Origin: Kitasatospora sp. NBC_01266 | Lineage (GTDB): Bacteria; Actinomycetota; Actinomycetes; Streptomycetales; Streptomycetaceae | DNA length: 64,000 nt | Assembly: GCF_036242395.1 (NCBI RefSeq) | Contig: NZ_CP108458.1 | Span: forward strand, 7,254,001-7,318,000 | Reading direction: 5' to 3' | Shown here: positions 19,637-30,387 of the stretch, piece by piece | Layout: each line of letters begins with the position of its first letter | Position numbering within the stretch: position 1 is the stretch's first letter | Program-made: the position numbers and the translations under genes | Notes under the pieces: model-generated | Databases searched by the model: none | What the model was told of the DNA's origin: nothing | Seen by the model: only the letters and a program-made list of their open reading frames with translations

Positions 19637-20479
19637 GTGACCGACGAGCCCGTCAAGCAGCCCCGCCTGGCCAAGGCGGTCTACGAGAAGGAACTGCTGC
19701 GGCTCCAGCAGGAGCTGGTGAAGCTGCAGGAGTGGGTGCGGGTCGAGCGCGTCCGGCTGGTGGTGGTCTTCGAGGGGCGGGACGCGGCGGGCAAGGGCGG
19801 CGCCATCAAGCGGGTGACCGAGTACCTCAATCCCCGGGTCGCCCGGATCGCCGCGCTGCCCGCGCCCACCGAGCGCCAGCGCGGGCAGTGGTACTTCCAG
19901 CGGTACGTGGAGCAGCTGCCGGCGGCGGGCGAGATCGTGCTGTTCGACCGCAGCTGGTACAACCGGGCCGGGGTCGAGAAGGTGATGGGCTTCTGCACCG
20001 ACGAGGAGTACTGGCAGTTCCTGCACCAGTGCCCGACCTTCGAGCGGATGCTGATCGAGGCCGGCATCGTGCTGCGCAAGTACTGGTTCTCGGTCAGCGA
20101 CACCGAGCAGGAGCGCCGCTTCCGGTCCCGGCTGGCCGACCCGATGCGGCGCTGGAAGCTCTCCCCGATGGACACCGAGTCGATCAGTCGCTGGGAGGAC
20201 TACTCCCGGGCCAAGGACGAGATGTTCGTCTACACCGACCTCCCGGAGTCCCCGTGGAACGTGGTGGAGAGCGACGACAAGCGGCGGTCCCGGATCAACA
20301 TGATCGCCCACCTGCTCTCCACGATCCCGTACGAGGACGTCACCAAGCCCCCGGTGGCGCTGCCCTCCCGGCCGGCGTCCAAGGGCTACGAGCGCCCGCC
20401 GCGCGATCTGCAGAAGTACGTGCCGGACCACGCGGCTCGGGTGGCGCAGGGCAAGGGCTCCAAGAAGGCGAAGAGCTGA
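19637..20479 (+). CDS. ppk2: Polyphosphate kinase 2
   Basis: PPK2 enzymes transfer phosphate between polyphosphate and nucleoside di- or monophosphates. This 280-residue, single-domain protein carries Walker A EGRDAAGKGGAIKR at about 46-59, Walker B FDRSWYNRAGVEKVMGF, and the lid-region sequence RFRSRLADPMRRWKLSPMD, all typical of the family. Length and sequence fit class I PPK2, which mainly phosphorylates nucleoside diphosphates; that sub-assignment is inference. The C-terminus is basic. GTG 19637 follows GGAGG. The gene is convergent with the next one, with only 3 bp between the stops. Confidence 0.92.
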   Translation: MTDEPVKQPRLAKAVYEKELLRLQQELVKLQEWVRVERVRLVVVFEGRDAAGKGGAIKRVTEYLNPRVARIAALPAPTERQRGQWYFQRYVEQLPAAGEIVLFDRSWYNRAGVEKVMGFCTDEEYWQFLHQCPTFERMLIEAGIVLRKYWFSVSDTEQERRFRSRLADPMRRWKLSPMDTESISRWEDYSRAKDEMFVYTDLPESPWNVVESDDKRRSRINMIAHLLSTIPYEDVTKPPVALPSRPASKGYERPPRDLQKYVPDHAARVAQGKGSKKAKS

Positions 20480-20482
20480 CCG

Positions 20483-22120
20483 TCAGGGCGTGAACCTGAC
20501 GGGCCGGCCGACGCCGCTCTCGCGCCCCGCGCGGTCGATGGCGGTGGCCGCGTGCCAGGCTCCCGGTGCCTCGGGCGGCAACCGGTAGCGGTCGGTGGTC
20601 AGGGCGGGCAGCAGGGCGACCAGGTGGTCGGGGTCGGCGGGCGGGATCGGTCCGGGGTAGTCGTCGTAGCGGTAGAGGGCGTACTGGAACGGCTGCGGGC
20701 CGGCGCCGGGCACGACCCGCAGCACTCCGCGCCAGGGCACCACGGGGGACAGCCCGGGCGGCCCGGGCGGGGTGCCGTGGGCGAGCCGGGGGAGCAGCGG
20801 GCGCAGCGCCGGGCGCTGCCAGTGCTCGGCGGCCAGCTTGCGGACGGCGCCGATCCGGTCGAGTTGGACGGCGCGGGCGCTGAACAGGATGTCGCCGCCG
20901 ATGGCGGGCAGTGTCGCGTTGAGCGCGAGATGGCGGGAGAGCTCGGCCGGGTCCTGCCAGGGGCCGGGACGCTCGGGGGCGCCCGGGCGGGAGGCGGACT
21001 GGCCGATCCAGAGCTGGGTGTCGGTGCCGGCGGTCTGCTCGGCCCACCAGGGGGCGAGCAGAGCGTAGTCGGCGAGCTCGTAGCCGAAGTACCAGTAGAG
21101 CTGGGGCGCGATGTAGTCGATCCAGCCCTCGCGTGCCCAGCCGAGGGTGTCCGAGTACTGGCTGTCGTAGCTCTGCACGAGAGCGGTGGTGGCGGAGCCG
21201 CGCGGGTCGGTCCGCCGGTTCCGCCAGACGCCGAACGGGCTGACGCCGTAGACCACTTCGGGGCGGGCGGCACGGATCAGCTGCTGGGTCTGCCGGACCA
21301 TCAGGTCGATGTTGCGGCGGCGCCAGGCGGCCCGGTTCCGGAATCCGCCGCCGTGCGCCGCGAAGCTCGCGTGGTCGGGGAAGTCCTGTGGGCCGGGGTA
21401 CGGGTAGAAGTAGTCGTCGAAGTGCACGCCGTCGAGGTCGTAGTGCAGGACGGCGTCCATGATCGCCTGCTGGACGAACGCGCGGACCTCGGGGAGCCCG
21501 GGGTCGTAGTAGAGCTCGCCGTTGTAGCGGACCAGCCAGCCGGGGTTGCGCCGGGCGGGGTGGCTGGGCAGCAGCTTGGCGGGGTCCGGTTGGATCGCCA
21601 CCCGGAACGGGTTGAACCAGGCGTGCAGCGCGAGGCCGCGCTCGTGGGCGGCCTCGACCGCGAAGGCAAGCGGGTCCCAGCCCGGGTCCCGGCCCTGGGC
21701 GCCGGTCAGCCACTCGGTCCACGGCTCGTAGGGCGAGGGCCACAGGGCGTCGGCGGTGGGGCGGACCTGGAGGAAGGCGGCGTTGAAGCCGATCGCCACC
21801 GCCTGGTCGAGCAGGGTGGTGAGGTCCGCCCGCGACCGCTCGGGCGGCAGCCCGCGCGCCGCCGGCCAGTCGGCGTTGTGCAGCGAGGTGATCCACAGGC
21901 CGCGCATCTGCCGCTTGGGCGGCCCGGGGACGGGCCGCGGAGTGGGCGCGGCGTCGGGCTGCGGGGTGGCGGGCTGCGGGGCGGCGGCGAGGCCGGTCGC
22001 GGCACGGCGGTCCGGGGCCGCGCGGCGCACGTCGCCGCAGCCCACGCCCGCGGCGAGGGCGGTGCCCAGGGCCGCCAGCAGCGTTCTGCGCCCGGGGCCG
22101 TGCGGGGGTGGCCGGTCCAT
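20483..22120 (-). CDS. GHL10/DUF187 family glycoside hydrolase-like exported protein
   Basis: The 545-residue protein starts with a twin-arginine-like signal (RRTLLAALGTALAAGVGCGD) and a Cys near residue 28 that may be lipidated, though the lipobox is not canonical. A Pro/Ala-rich linker to about residue 65 is followed by the GHL10 barrel, recognisable by MRGLWITSLHNADWP, HAWFNPFRV, the acidic pair DGVHFDDYFYPYP, YGVSPFGVWRN and WIDYIAPQLYWYFGY. A C-terminal fibronectin-like region follows. Relatives such as YngK are predicted cell-wall or glycan hydrolases with little experimental work. ATG 22120 has AGGAGG upstream. Confidence 0.85.
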   Translation of the reverse strand: MDRPPPHGPGRRTLLAALGTALAAGVGCGDVRRAAPDRRAATGLAAAPQPATPQPDAAPTPRPVPGPPKRQMRGLWITSLHNADWPAARGLPPERSRADLTTLLDQAVAIGFNAAFLQVRPTADALWPSPYEPWTEWLTGAQGRDPGWDPLAFAVEAAHERGLALHAWFNPFRVAIQPDPAKLLPSHPARRNPGWLVRYNGELYYDPGLPEVRAFVQQAIMDAVLHYDLDGVHFDDYFYPYPGPQDFPDHASFAAHGGGFRNRAAWRRRNIDLMVRQTQQLIRAARPEVVYGVSPFGVWRNRRTDPRGSATTALVQSYDSQYSDTLGWAREGWIDYIAPQLYWYFGYELADYALLAPWWAEQTAGTDTQLWIGQSASRPGAPERPGPWQDPAELSRHLALNATLPAIGGDILFSARAVQLDRIGAVRKLAAEHWQRPALRPLLPRLAHGTPPGPPGLSPVVPWRGVLRVVPGAGPQPFQYALYRYDDYPGPIPPADPDHLVALLPALTTDRYRLPPEAPGAWHAATAIDRAGRESGVGRPVRFTP

Positions 22121-22231
22121 CCGAGGCCTCCTGGGGGAAGGGAAGTACCTGGTGGGTCATTCCCGGTGGCCCGCCCGCCCGGGCCGAGGCCGGCCCGAGG
22201 TCGCTCGTTCAGGCCTGTCGGCCCGCTCGCA

Positions 22232-22237
22232 TAGGCT
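22232..22237 (+). promoter_or_regulatory. -10 element placed for a leaderless rarA transcript
   Basis: TAGGCT lies immediately before the two adjacent GTG codons at 22241 and 22244, with TTCAGG 18 bp upstream as a weak -35. No ribosome binding site is visible. Transcription starting about 7 bp after the hexamer would begin at or next to GTG 22244. Confidence 0.5.
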
Positions 22238-22240
22238 GAC

Positions 22241-23599
22241 GTGGTGGACGAACCGGACCTCTTCACCGCCGCCGCCGAGCAGCGCCAGGCCAGCGAGCCG
22301 GGCCGGGCGCCGCTGGCCGTACGGATGCGACCGCGCACGCTGGACGAGGTGGCCGGCCAGCGGCACCTGCTGGCCGACGGCTCCCCGCTGCGTCGCCTGG
22401 TGTCCGGCTCCAAGGGCCCGGCCGCGACCAGCTCGGTGATCCTCTGGGGCCCGCCGGGCACCGGCAAGACGACGCTGGCGCACGTGATCAGCCAGGGCGT
22501 CGAGGGGCGCTTCGTCGAGCTCTCGGCGATCACCGCCGGGGTCAAGGAGGTGCGCGCGGTGATCGAGGGGGCCCGCCGCGCGGTGGGCCTCAGCGGCCGG
22601 GAGACGGTGCTCTTCCTGGACGAGATCCACCGCTTCTCCAAGGCCCAGCAGGACTCGCTGCTGCCGGCCGTGGAGAACCGCTGGGTCACCCTGATCGCGG
22701 CGACCACCGAGAACCCGTACTTCTCGGTGATCTCCCCGCTGCTCTCCCGCTCGCTGCTGCTCACCCTGCAGTCGCTCACCGACGAGGACATCCGGGCCCT
22801 GCTGCGCCGCGCGCTGGCCGACGAGCGCGGCCTGGCCGGGAGCGTGACGCTCGGGCAGGAGGCCGAGGACCACCTGGTGCGGCTGGCCGGCGGCGACGCC
22901 CGGCGGGCGCTGACCACGCTGGAGGCGGCGGCCGGCGCCGCGCTGGAGCAGGGCGCGGCCGAGATCTCGCTGGCCACCACCGAGACGGCCGTGAACCAGG
23001 CCGCCGTGCGCTACGACAAGGACGGCGACCAGCACTACGACGTGGCGAGCGCGCTGATCAAGTCGATCCGGGGCAGCGACGTGGACGCCACCCTGCACTA
23101 CCTGGCCCGGATGATCGAGGCGGGCGAGGACCCGAGGTTCATCGCCCGCCGCCTGATGATCTCGGCCAGCGAGGACATCGGCCTGGCCGACCCGACCGCG
23201 CTGCCCACCGCCGTCGCGGCCGCCCAGGCGGTGGCGCTGATCGGCTTCCCCGAGGCCCGGATCATCCTCTCCCAGGCCGCCATCGCGCTGGCCCTGGCGC
23301 CCAAGTCGAACGCCGCCTACCTGGCCATCGACGCGGCGCTGGCCGACATCCGCCAGGGCCTGGCCGGTCCGGTCCCGCCGCACCTGCGCGACGGCCACTA
23401 CGGCGGGGCCGCCAAGCTCGGCCATGCCCAGGGCTACCAGTACCCGCACGACCTGCCCGGCGGCATCGCCGCCCAGCAGTACGCGCCGGACGCGGTGCAC
23501 GGCAAGGCGTACTACCAGCCGACCAGGCACGGCGGCGAGGCGCGCTACGCGGACGTGGTGGAGTGGACCAGGGCCCGGCTCAAGGGCACCGGTCAGTAG
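22241..23599 (+). CDS. rarA: Replication-associated recombination protein A (RarA/MgsA ATPase)
   Basis: RarA is a tetrameric AAA+ ATPase that acts at stalled replication forks. The 452-residue product has the N-terminal segment ending in PLAVRMRPRTLDEVAGQ, Walker A WGPPGTGKTT near 69-77, Walker B LFLDEIHRFSKAQQD, sensor 1 AATTENPYF and the C-terminal clamp-loader-like helical and tetramerisation domain ending GGEARYADVVEWTR. Two adjacent GTG codons (22241, 22244) are candidate starts; the second agrees better with a leaderless mRNA. The gene stands alone upstream of the rpsD leader. Confidence 0.94.
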   Translation: MVDEPDLFTAAAEQRQASEPGRAPLAVRMRPRTLDEVAGQRHLLADGSPLRRLVSGSKGPAATSSVILWGPPGTGKTTLAHVISQGVEGRFVELSAITAGVKEVRAVIEGARRAVGLSGRETVLFLDEIHRFSKAQQDSLLPAVENRWVTLIAATTENPYFSVISPLLSRSLLLTLQSLTDEDIRALLRRALADERGLAGSVTLGQEAEDHLVRLAGGDARRALTTLEAAAGAALEQGAAEISLATTETAVNQAAVRYDKDGDQHYDVASALIKSIRGSDVDATLHYLARMIEAGEDPRFIARRLMISASEDIGLADPTALPTAVAAAQAVALIGFPEARIILSQAAIALALAPKSNAAYLAIDAALADIRQGLAGPVPPHLRDGHYGGAAKLGHAQGYQYPHDLPGGIAAQQYAPDAVHGKAYYQPTRHGGEARYADVVEWTRARLKGTGQ

Positions 23600-23615
23600 C
23601 GCGGTGAGCAGCCGG

Positions 23616-23621
23616 TATACT
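23616..23621 (+). promoter_or_regulatory. Candidate rpsD promoter -10 element
   Basis: TATACT is a near-perfect -10 hexamer, 17 bp after the rarA stop. The region 17 bp further upstream (TCAGTA) is a poor -35. A start here would give a leader of about 290 nt before rpsD. Confidence 0.5.
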
Positions 23622-23627
23622 CGGCCG

Positions 23628-23916
23628 AAGTGCCTTGTTCCGGGTCCGGCAGCCTTGCGGCTGACCGGCCGCACCAGCGGGACAACGGCCCGCAGCACCC
23701 CTAGCGGGAGCTGCCAGGAGCGTCGCGCACCTTCATCGGTGTCGCGGGCAGCCCATCACCTTCACCGGCGGTGGGCCGCGCGTGTGCATGCACGTCAGTG
23801 CCCGGCCTCGGAGAGCGGCTGATCACCCCCGGGTGGTTTTTCTCCGGACCGCGAGAGGCGACCTCCGTCAACACCTGGTGAAGCCGTATTCGCACACTGA
23901 AAGAGGTAATGGTTCC
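23628..23916 (+). promoter_or_regulatory. Long structured rpsD leader with a terminator-like hairpin
   Basis: This non-coding stretch holds several potential structures: GCCCATC (23751-23757) with GGTGGGC (23770-23776), the palindrome GTGCATGCAC (23784-23793), and a 6-bp hairpin with a CCCG loop (23822-23837) followed by a run of T residues (23837-23841), unusual in this genome. The last looks like an intrinsic terminator upstream of rpsD. S4 regulates its own operon through leader mRNA in other bacteria; applying that here is inference. Confidence 0.4.
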
Positions 23917-24531
23917 ATGGCGAACCAGAAGCGTCCCAAGGTCAAGATCGCGCGTGCCCTTGGCGTGCCGCTGACCCCGAAGTCCGTCAAGTACTTCGAG
24001 GCCCGCCCGTACCCGCCCGGCCAGCACGGCCGTGGCCGCAAGCAGAACTCGGACTACAAGGTCCGTCTGCTCGAGAAGCAGCGTCTGCGCGCTCAGTACG
24101 ACCTGAGCGAGAAGCAGATGGCGCGCGCGTTCGACCGCGCGAAGAAGGTCTCCGGCAAGACCGGTGAGGCCCTCATCGCGCAGCTCGAGACCCGTCTCGA
24201 CGCCCTGGTCCTGCGTTCGGGCATCGCCCGCACCATCTACCAGGCCCGTCAGATGGTCGTGCACGGCCACATCGAGGTCAACGGCAGCAAGGTCAACAAG
24301 CCGTCGTTCCAGATGAAGCCGGGCTACGTCGTCACGGTCAAGGCGAAGTCCAAGGAGAAGGTTCCGTTCCAGGTCGCCCGTGAGGGTGGCTACGCGGGCG
24401 AGGGCCAGACCCCGAAGTACCTCGAGGTCAACCTCAAGGCGCTGGCCTTCCGTCTGGACCGCGAGCCGCAGCGTCGTGAGGTCCCCGTGATCTGCGACGA
24501 GCAGCTGGTCGTCGAGTACTACTCGCGCTGA
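23917..24531 (+). CDS. rpsD: 30S ribosomal protein S4
   Basis: S4 is a primary 16S rRNA-binding protein that nucleates assembly of the 30S body. The 204-residue product has the typical N-terminus (ANQKRPKVKIARALGVPLTPK), the segment FEARPYPPGQHGRGRKQNSDYK, and the S4 RNA-binding domain RLDALVLRSGIARTIYQARQ followed by VVHGHIEVNGSKVNKPS. ATG 23917 follows an AAGAGGT site. It is transcribed alone, outside the main alpha operon, between a long leader and a strong terminator. Confidence 0.98.
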   Translation: MANQKRPKVKIARALGVPLTPKSVKYFEARPYPPGQHGRGRKQNSDYKVRLLEKQRLRAQYDLSEKQMARAFDRAKKVSGKTGEALIAQLETRLDALVLRSGIARTIYQARQMVVHGHIEVNGSKVNKPSFQMKPGYVVTVKAKSKEKVPFQVAREGGYAGEGQTPKYLEVNLKALAFRLDREPQRREVPVICDEQLVVEYYSR

Positions 24532-24540
24532 CCCGCGAGT

Positions 24541-24597
24541 CCGGTACCCCGGTACCGGATGTGTGGAGCCCCCACGGCCTTCGGGTCGCGGGGGCTT
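24541..24597 (+). terminator. Terminator after rpsD
   Basis: Two structures lie in series: an 8-bp palindrome CCGGTACC/GGTACCGG (24541-24558) and a longer hairpin with AGCCCCC (24567-24573) paired to GGGGGCT (24590-24596), whose inner stem closes on a TTCG tetraloop. A short T/C stretch follows. Confidence 0.85.
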
Positions 24598-24709
24598 CGC
24601 GCGTTTCCCCGGGTTTTCCGCCGGCAGCCGCGCGGCCAGGGGTTATCCGGTCGGGATCAGGCCGCGCGGCGCGATAGGGTTCCACCCTGAGGAGTGAAGG
24701 GAGCACGCG

Positions 24710-25186
24710 GTGTCCGTGGGAGAGCTTGCCGGCCTGTTGGTTGCCGTGGGCTGGACCGTGCTGGTCACCCTGCTCGCCGTCGTCCTGGTGCGCCTGTCCA
24801 AGGTGCTGCGCGAGGCCACGGTGCTGGTCTCGGCCGTCACCGATCAGGCCGTTCCGCTGCTCAGCGACGCCAGCGCCGCCGTGCGCAGCGCCCACGAGCA
24901 GCTGGAGCGGGTCGACGACATCACCGCCAACGTGCAGGACGCCGCCGCCAACGCGAACGCGCTCTCCTCCACCGTGGCGGCCACCCTGGGCGGGCCGCTG
25001 GTCAAGCTGGCCGCGTTCAGCTACGGCGTGCGCAAGGCCGTCAACCGCCAGCAGAACACCGTGACGCTTCCTCAGCAGAGCAGTGAGCGCGAGGCGCTGG
25101 CGCAGCTGATCCGTGCCGAGGTACGGGCCGCCACCGCCCCCAGGGGCGGGCTGCTGTCCCGGGTCCGGCGAGCCGTGAAGGGCTGA
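24710..25186 (+). CDS. DUF948 domain-containing membrane protein
   Basis: The 158-residue product has one N-terminal membrane segment (LLVAVGWTVLVTLLAVVLV, about residues 9-27) followed by a long amphipathic helix region with Asp/Ala-rich heptad-like sequence (LSDASAAVRSAHEQLERVDDITANVQ), as in DUF948 proteins, and a basic C-terminus (SRVRRAVKG). The function is unknown. GTG 24710 has GAAGGGAG upstream. It lies 6 bp before the next small gene and upstream of alaS, an arrangement I recall from other streptomycetes. Confidence 0.85.
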   Translation: MSVGELAGLLVAVGWTVLVTLLAVVLVRLSKVLREATVLVSAVTDQAVPLLSDASAAVRSAHEQLERVDDITANVQDAAANANALSSTVAATLGGPLVKLAAFSYGVRKAVNRQQNTVTLPQQSSEREALAQLIRAEVRAATAPRGGLLSRVRRAVKG

Positions 25187-25192
25187 TGCACC

Positions 25193-25597
25193 GTGGTACG
25201 ACGCATCTTCTGGATGACGGTCGGCGCCGGCGCCGCCGTCTGGGCCATGAACAAGGCGAACGAGGCGACCCGCCGACTCACTCCTGACAGCCTGTCAGGC
25301 GCCGCCGCGCGCGGTGCGCTGCACCTGGGCGACACGGCCAAGCGCTTCGCCCTGGACGTGCGGGCGGGCATGGCCGAGCGCGAGGAGCAGCTGCGGGCCG
25401 ACCTCGGCCTGGACGGCACCGCGGTGGTCGAGCCGCCAACCCGCCCGATCGGGCGCCGGGGCGGTGCGGGCCGAGCTATCTCGGCGGCACCGGGGAGCCC
25501 CCCGGTCGTCGCCCTGCCCCCGTCGCGCGTCATCACCCCCCATGTCATCGCGTCAACGCCCCGTCAGCTCGATCAGCGCCGGGGTCAGCACCCTTAA
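25193..25597 (+). CDS. Small hypothetical protein, DUF6167-like
   Basis: This 134-residue protein begins with a hydrophobic helix (RRIFWMTVGAGAAVWAMNKANEA) and continues with an amphipathic region containing FALDVRAGMAEREEQLRADLGLDG, matching my memory of the DUF6167 family in Streptomyces. The C-terminal 50 residues are Pro/Arg/Gly-rich and probably disordered. GTG 25193 lies 6 bp after the DUF948 gene, so the two are probably co-transcribed and may work together at the membrane. The function is unknown. Confidence 0.78.
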   Translation: MVRRIFWMTVGAGAAVWAMNKANEATRRLTPDSLSGAAARGALHLGDTAKRFALDVRAGMAEREEQLRADLGLDGTAVVEPPTRPIGRRGGAGRAISAAPGSPPVVALPPSRVITPHVIASTPRQLDQRRGQHP

Positions 25598-25612
25598 CCG
25601 GAAGGACCACTC

Positions 25613-28281
<2,669 letters not shown>

Positions 28282-28282
<1 letters not shown>

Positions 28283-28803
28283 TGGAGCCTCAGCTGCCGC
28301 ACTCCCCGGGGGCGCACTCCTCGGGGGCCGAGGAGCCCAAGCCCTGGCGCCGGGGCCGGCGGATCGCCGTCGACGTCGGTGACGCCCGGATCGGGGTCGC
28401 CTCCTGCGACCCCGACGGGCTGATCGCCACGCCCGTGGAGACGGTCCCCGCCGGGGGCCGCTCCCAGGCGCGGCTCAAGGCGATCGTCGAGGAGTACGAG
28501 GCGATCGAGGTGGTGGTCGGCCTGCCGCGCTCGCTCAGCGGCAAGGAGGGTCCGGCGGCCGAGAAGGTCCGCGGCTACGCGGGCCGGCTGGCCGCGCTGC
28601 TCGCCCCGGTGCCGGTCCGGCTGGTGGACGAGCGGATGACCACGGTCACCGCCGCCCAGGGCATGCGCGCCTCGGGCGTGAAGGCCAAGAAGGGCCGGGC
28701 GGCGATCGACCAGGCCGCCGCCGTGGTGATCCTGCAGAGCGCACTCGAGGCCGAACGAGTGAGCGGTCGGGCGCCTGGCGAGAGTGTCGCGGCGGTCGGC
28801 TGA
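28282..28803 (+). CDS. ruvX: Putative Holliday junction resolvase RuvX/YqgF
   Basis: RuvX/YqgF is an RNase H-fold nuclease proposed to resolve Holliday junctions and, in some bacteria, to process pre-16S rRNA. The 173-residue product has the first acidic motif in IAVDVGDARIGVA, then VVVGLPRSLSGKEGP, VRLVDERMTTVTA and the final Asp in KKGRAAIDQAAAVVILQ. The N-terminal 25 residues are a Pro/Ser-rich extension. ATG 28282 overlaps the alaS stop. The alaS-ruvX-mltG order is widespread in bacteria. Confidence 0.93.
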
Positions 28804-28830
28804 TCAGCCGGTCCTACCGTGTGATCAGGG

Positions 28831-28856
28831 GCCCGTCCGGACGCGTCCGGACGGGC
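28831..28856 (+). terminator. Palindromic hairpin after ruvX
   Basis: A perfect 26-bp palindrome (left half GCCCGTCCGGACG) lies 27 bp after the ruvX stop and 40 bp before mltG. It can fold into an 11-bp stem with a 4-nt loop and may end the alaS-ruvX transcript. Confidence 0.6.
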
Positions 28857-28896
28857 TCCATCGCATGCGGGCAGGTCGACACCAGGGGCTGACGCG

Positions 28897-30216
28897 ATGG
28901 ACCAGGACGCGGTCCCCGGCCTGACGCCGGGCCACCTCGGCGCCCCGGCGCAGGAGCCGCCGCCGGCCCCGCTGCCGGCGGACGGCGAGGGTGAGCCGTC
29001 GGACCGGTCGGCGTCCGGCCACACGGCGGCGGACGGGACGGCGCCGGACGGGGCGCAATCGGACCACGCGGCGGCGGACGGGGCGTTCGGCCTGTTCTTC
29101 GGCGGGGTGCCGGAGAAACCGCCCACCCAGCCCGACCGCACCTCACTGGCCTTCGGCCTCAGCCTGCTGCTGCTCGCTCTGCTGGCCGGCAGCGCGCTGC
29201 TGGTCGGCCGCGCGCTCCTGGTGCGGAGCGCTCCCACCAGACCGGCCGACTACGCGGGCGCCGGCAGCGGCGCCGTGGTGCAGGTCTCCGTCCCGCAGGG
29301 CGCCACCCTCACCGAGATCGGCAAGCTGCTGCAGCGCAGCGAGGTGGTGGCCAGCGTCCAGGCGTTCCTGTCGGCCGCCGGCGACAACACCAGCCGGATC
29401 CAGCCCGGCACCTACGCGCTGCGCCACAAGATGTCCTCGCTCGCCGCGCTGGGCGTGCTCGACGACCCGGCCAACGCCAACGCGCTGACCATCCCCGAGG
29501 GCTTCCGGGCCAGCCAGGTCTATGCCGCGATCGACCAGCGCCTGAGCCTGCCGGCCGGGACCGCCCAGCAGACCGCGGCGCAGCACCAGGGCGAGCTGAA
29601 CCTGCCCGACTACGCGGGCGGCAACATCGAGGGCCTGCTCTTCCCCTCCACGTACACCGTGACGAAGGACACCACCGCGCTCGGTCTGCTCCAGCAGATG
29701 GTCCAGCGCGGCTCCCAGCAGTACGCGGTCGAGGGCCTGGACCATCCGATGGTCGGCGGCCTGACGCCCTATCAGGTCCTGGTGCTGGCCAGCCTGGTGC
29801 AGGGGGAGGTGGACAACCCGGAGGACATGGGCAAGGTGTCCCGGGTGATCTACAACCGGCTGGCCCGGTCGATGCCGCTGCAGCTGGACTCCACCATCAA
29901 CTACGCGCTGGGCCGCACCACCCTGCACACCTCGGTCACCGACACCCAGCTGGACTCGCCGTTCAACACCTACCGGGCGCCCGGTCTGCCGCCCACTCCG
30001 ATCGACAACCCCGGACCCGACGCGCTGCACGCGGCGCTGGAGCCGGCGACCGGGGATTGGATCTACTTCGTCACAGTCCGGCCCGGGGACACCAGGTTCA
30101 CCGACAGTGAGCAACAGCACCGCAAGAACGTCGACGATTTCAACGCCTACCAGGCCAAGCACGGTGGCTCACCCAGTGGTTCTCCCGGCGGTGCGCCCGG
30201 CGCGAGCGGACACTGA
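28897..30216 (+). CDS. mltG: Endolytic transglycosylase MltG, first copy
   Basis: MltG cleaves nascent glycan strands at the outer face of the membrane and is thought to set glycan chain length. The 439-residue protein has a 75-residue Asp/Ala/Pro-rich cytoplasmic region, one membrane segment (FGLSLLLLALLAGSALLVG, about 84-102), a LysM-like domain and the YceG catalytic domain. The conserved catalytic-region Glu is at about 304 in ASLVQGEVDN, followed by VSRVIYNRLARSMPLQLDSTINYAL and NTYRAPGLPPTPIDNPG. The tail is Gly/Ser/Pro-rich. ATG 28897 has AGGGG upstream. A second, distinct copy follows at 30388. Confidence 0.92.
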   Translation: MDQDAVPGLTPGHLGAPAQEPPPAPLPADGEGEPSDRSASGHTAADGTAPDGAQSDHAAADGAFGLFFGGVPEKPPTQPDRTSLAFGLSLLLLALLAGSALLVGRALLVRSAPTRPADYAGAGSGAVVQVSVPQGATLTEIGKLLQRSEVVASVQAFLSAAGDNTSRIQPGTYALRHKMSSLAALGVLDDPANANALTIPEGFRASQVYAAIDQRLSLPAGTAQQTAAQHQGELNLPDYAGGNIEGLLFPSTYTVTKDTTALGLLQQMVQRGSQQYAVEGLDHPMVGGLTPYQVLVLASLVQGEVDNPEDMGKVSRVIYNRLARSMPLQLDSTINYALGRTTLHTSVTDTQLDSPFNTYRAPGLPPTPIDNPGPDALHAALEPATGDWIYFVTVRPGDTRFTDSEQQHRKNVDDFNAYQAKHGGSPSGSPGGAPGASGH

Positions 30217-30322
30217 CGCCGCTCCACGGGCACGCAGCGCGAGGACGAGGACCAGGCGGGTACCGTGCGGTACGGTAACGTCTCCCCTCAGGCGCTGCGC
30301 TAGCACGCCGGTTCGAGATACT

Positions 30323-30365
30323 GCCGGGACGCCGTCCCGGACGGACGGTCCGATCAACCGTCCGT
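30323..30365 (+). repeat. Two consecutive hairpins in front of the second mltG
   Basis: CCGGGAC-GCC-GTCCCGG (30323-30339) is followed at once by ACGGACGGT (30341-30349) pairing perfectly with ACCGTCCGT (30357-30365). They end 22 bp before the start codon. They may terminate the first mltG transcript or control the second. Confidence 0.5.
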
Positions 30366-30387
30366 CTCCGTCGGCCTAAGGGAATCG

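Noticed and set aside
20552..22234. A 560-codon plus-strand frame opposite the GHL10 gene
   Set aside because: Composition is Gly/Val/Arg/Glu-rich without motifs, while the minus-strand frame has a signal peptide, ribosome binding site and clear GHL10 sequence.
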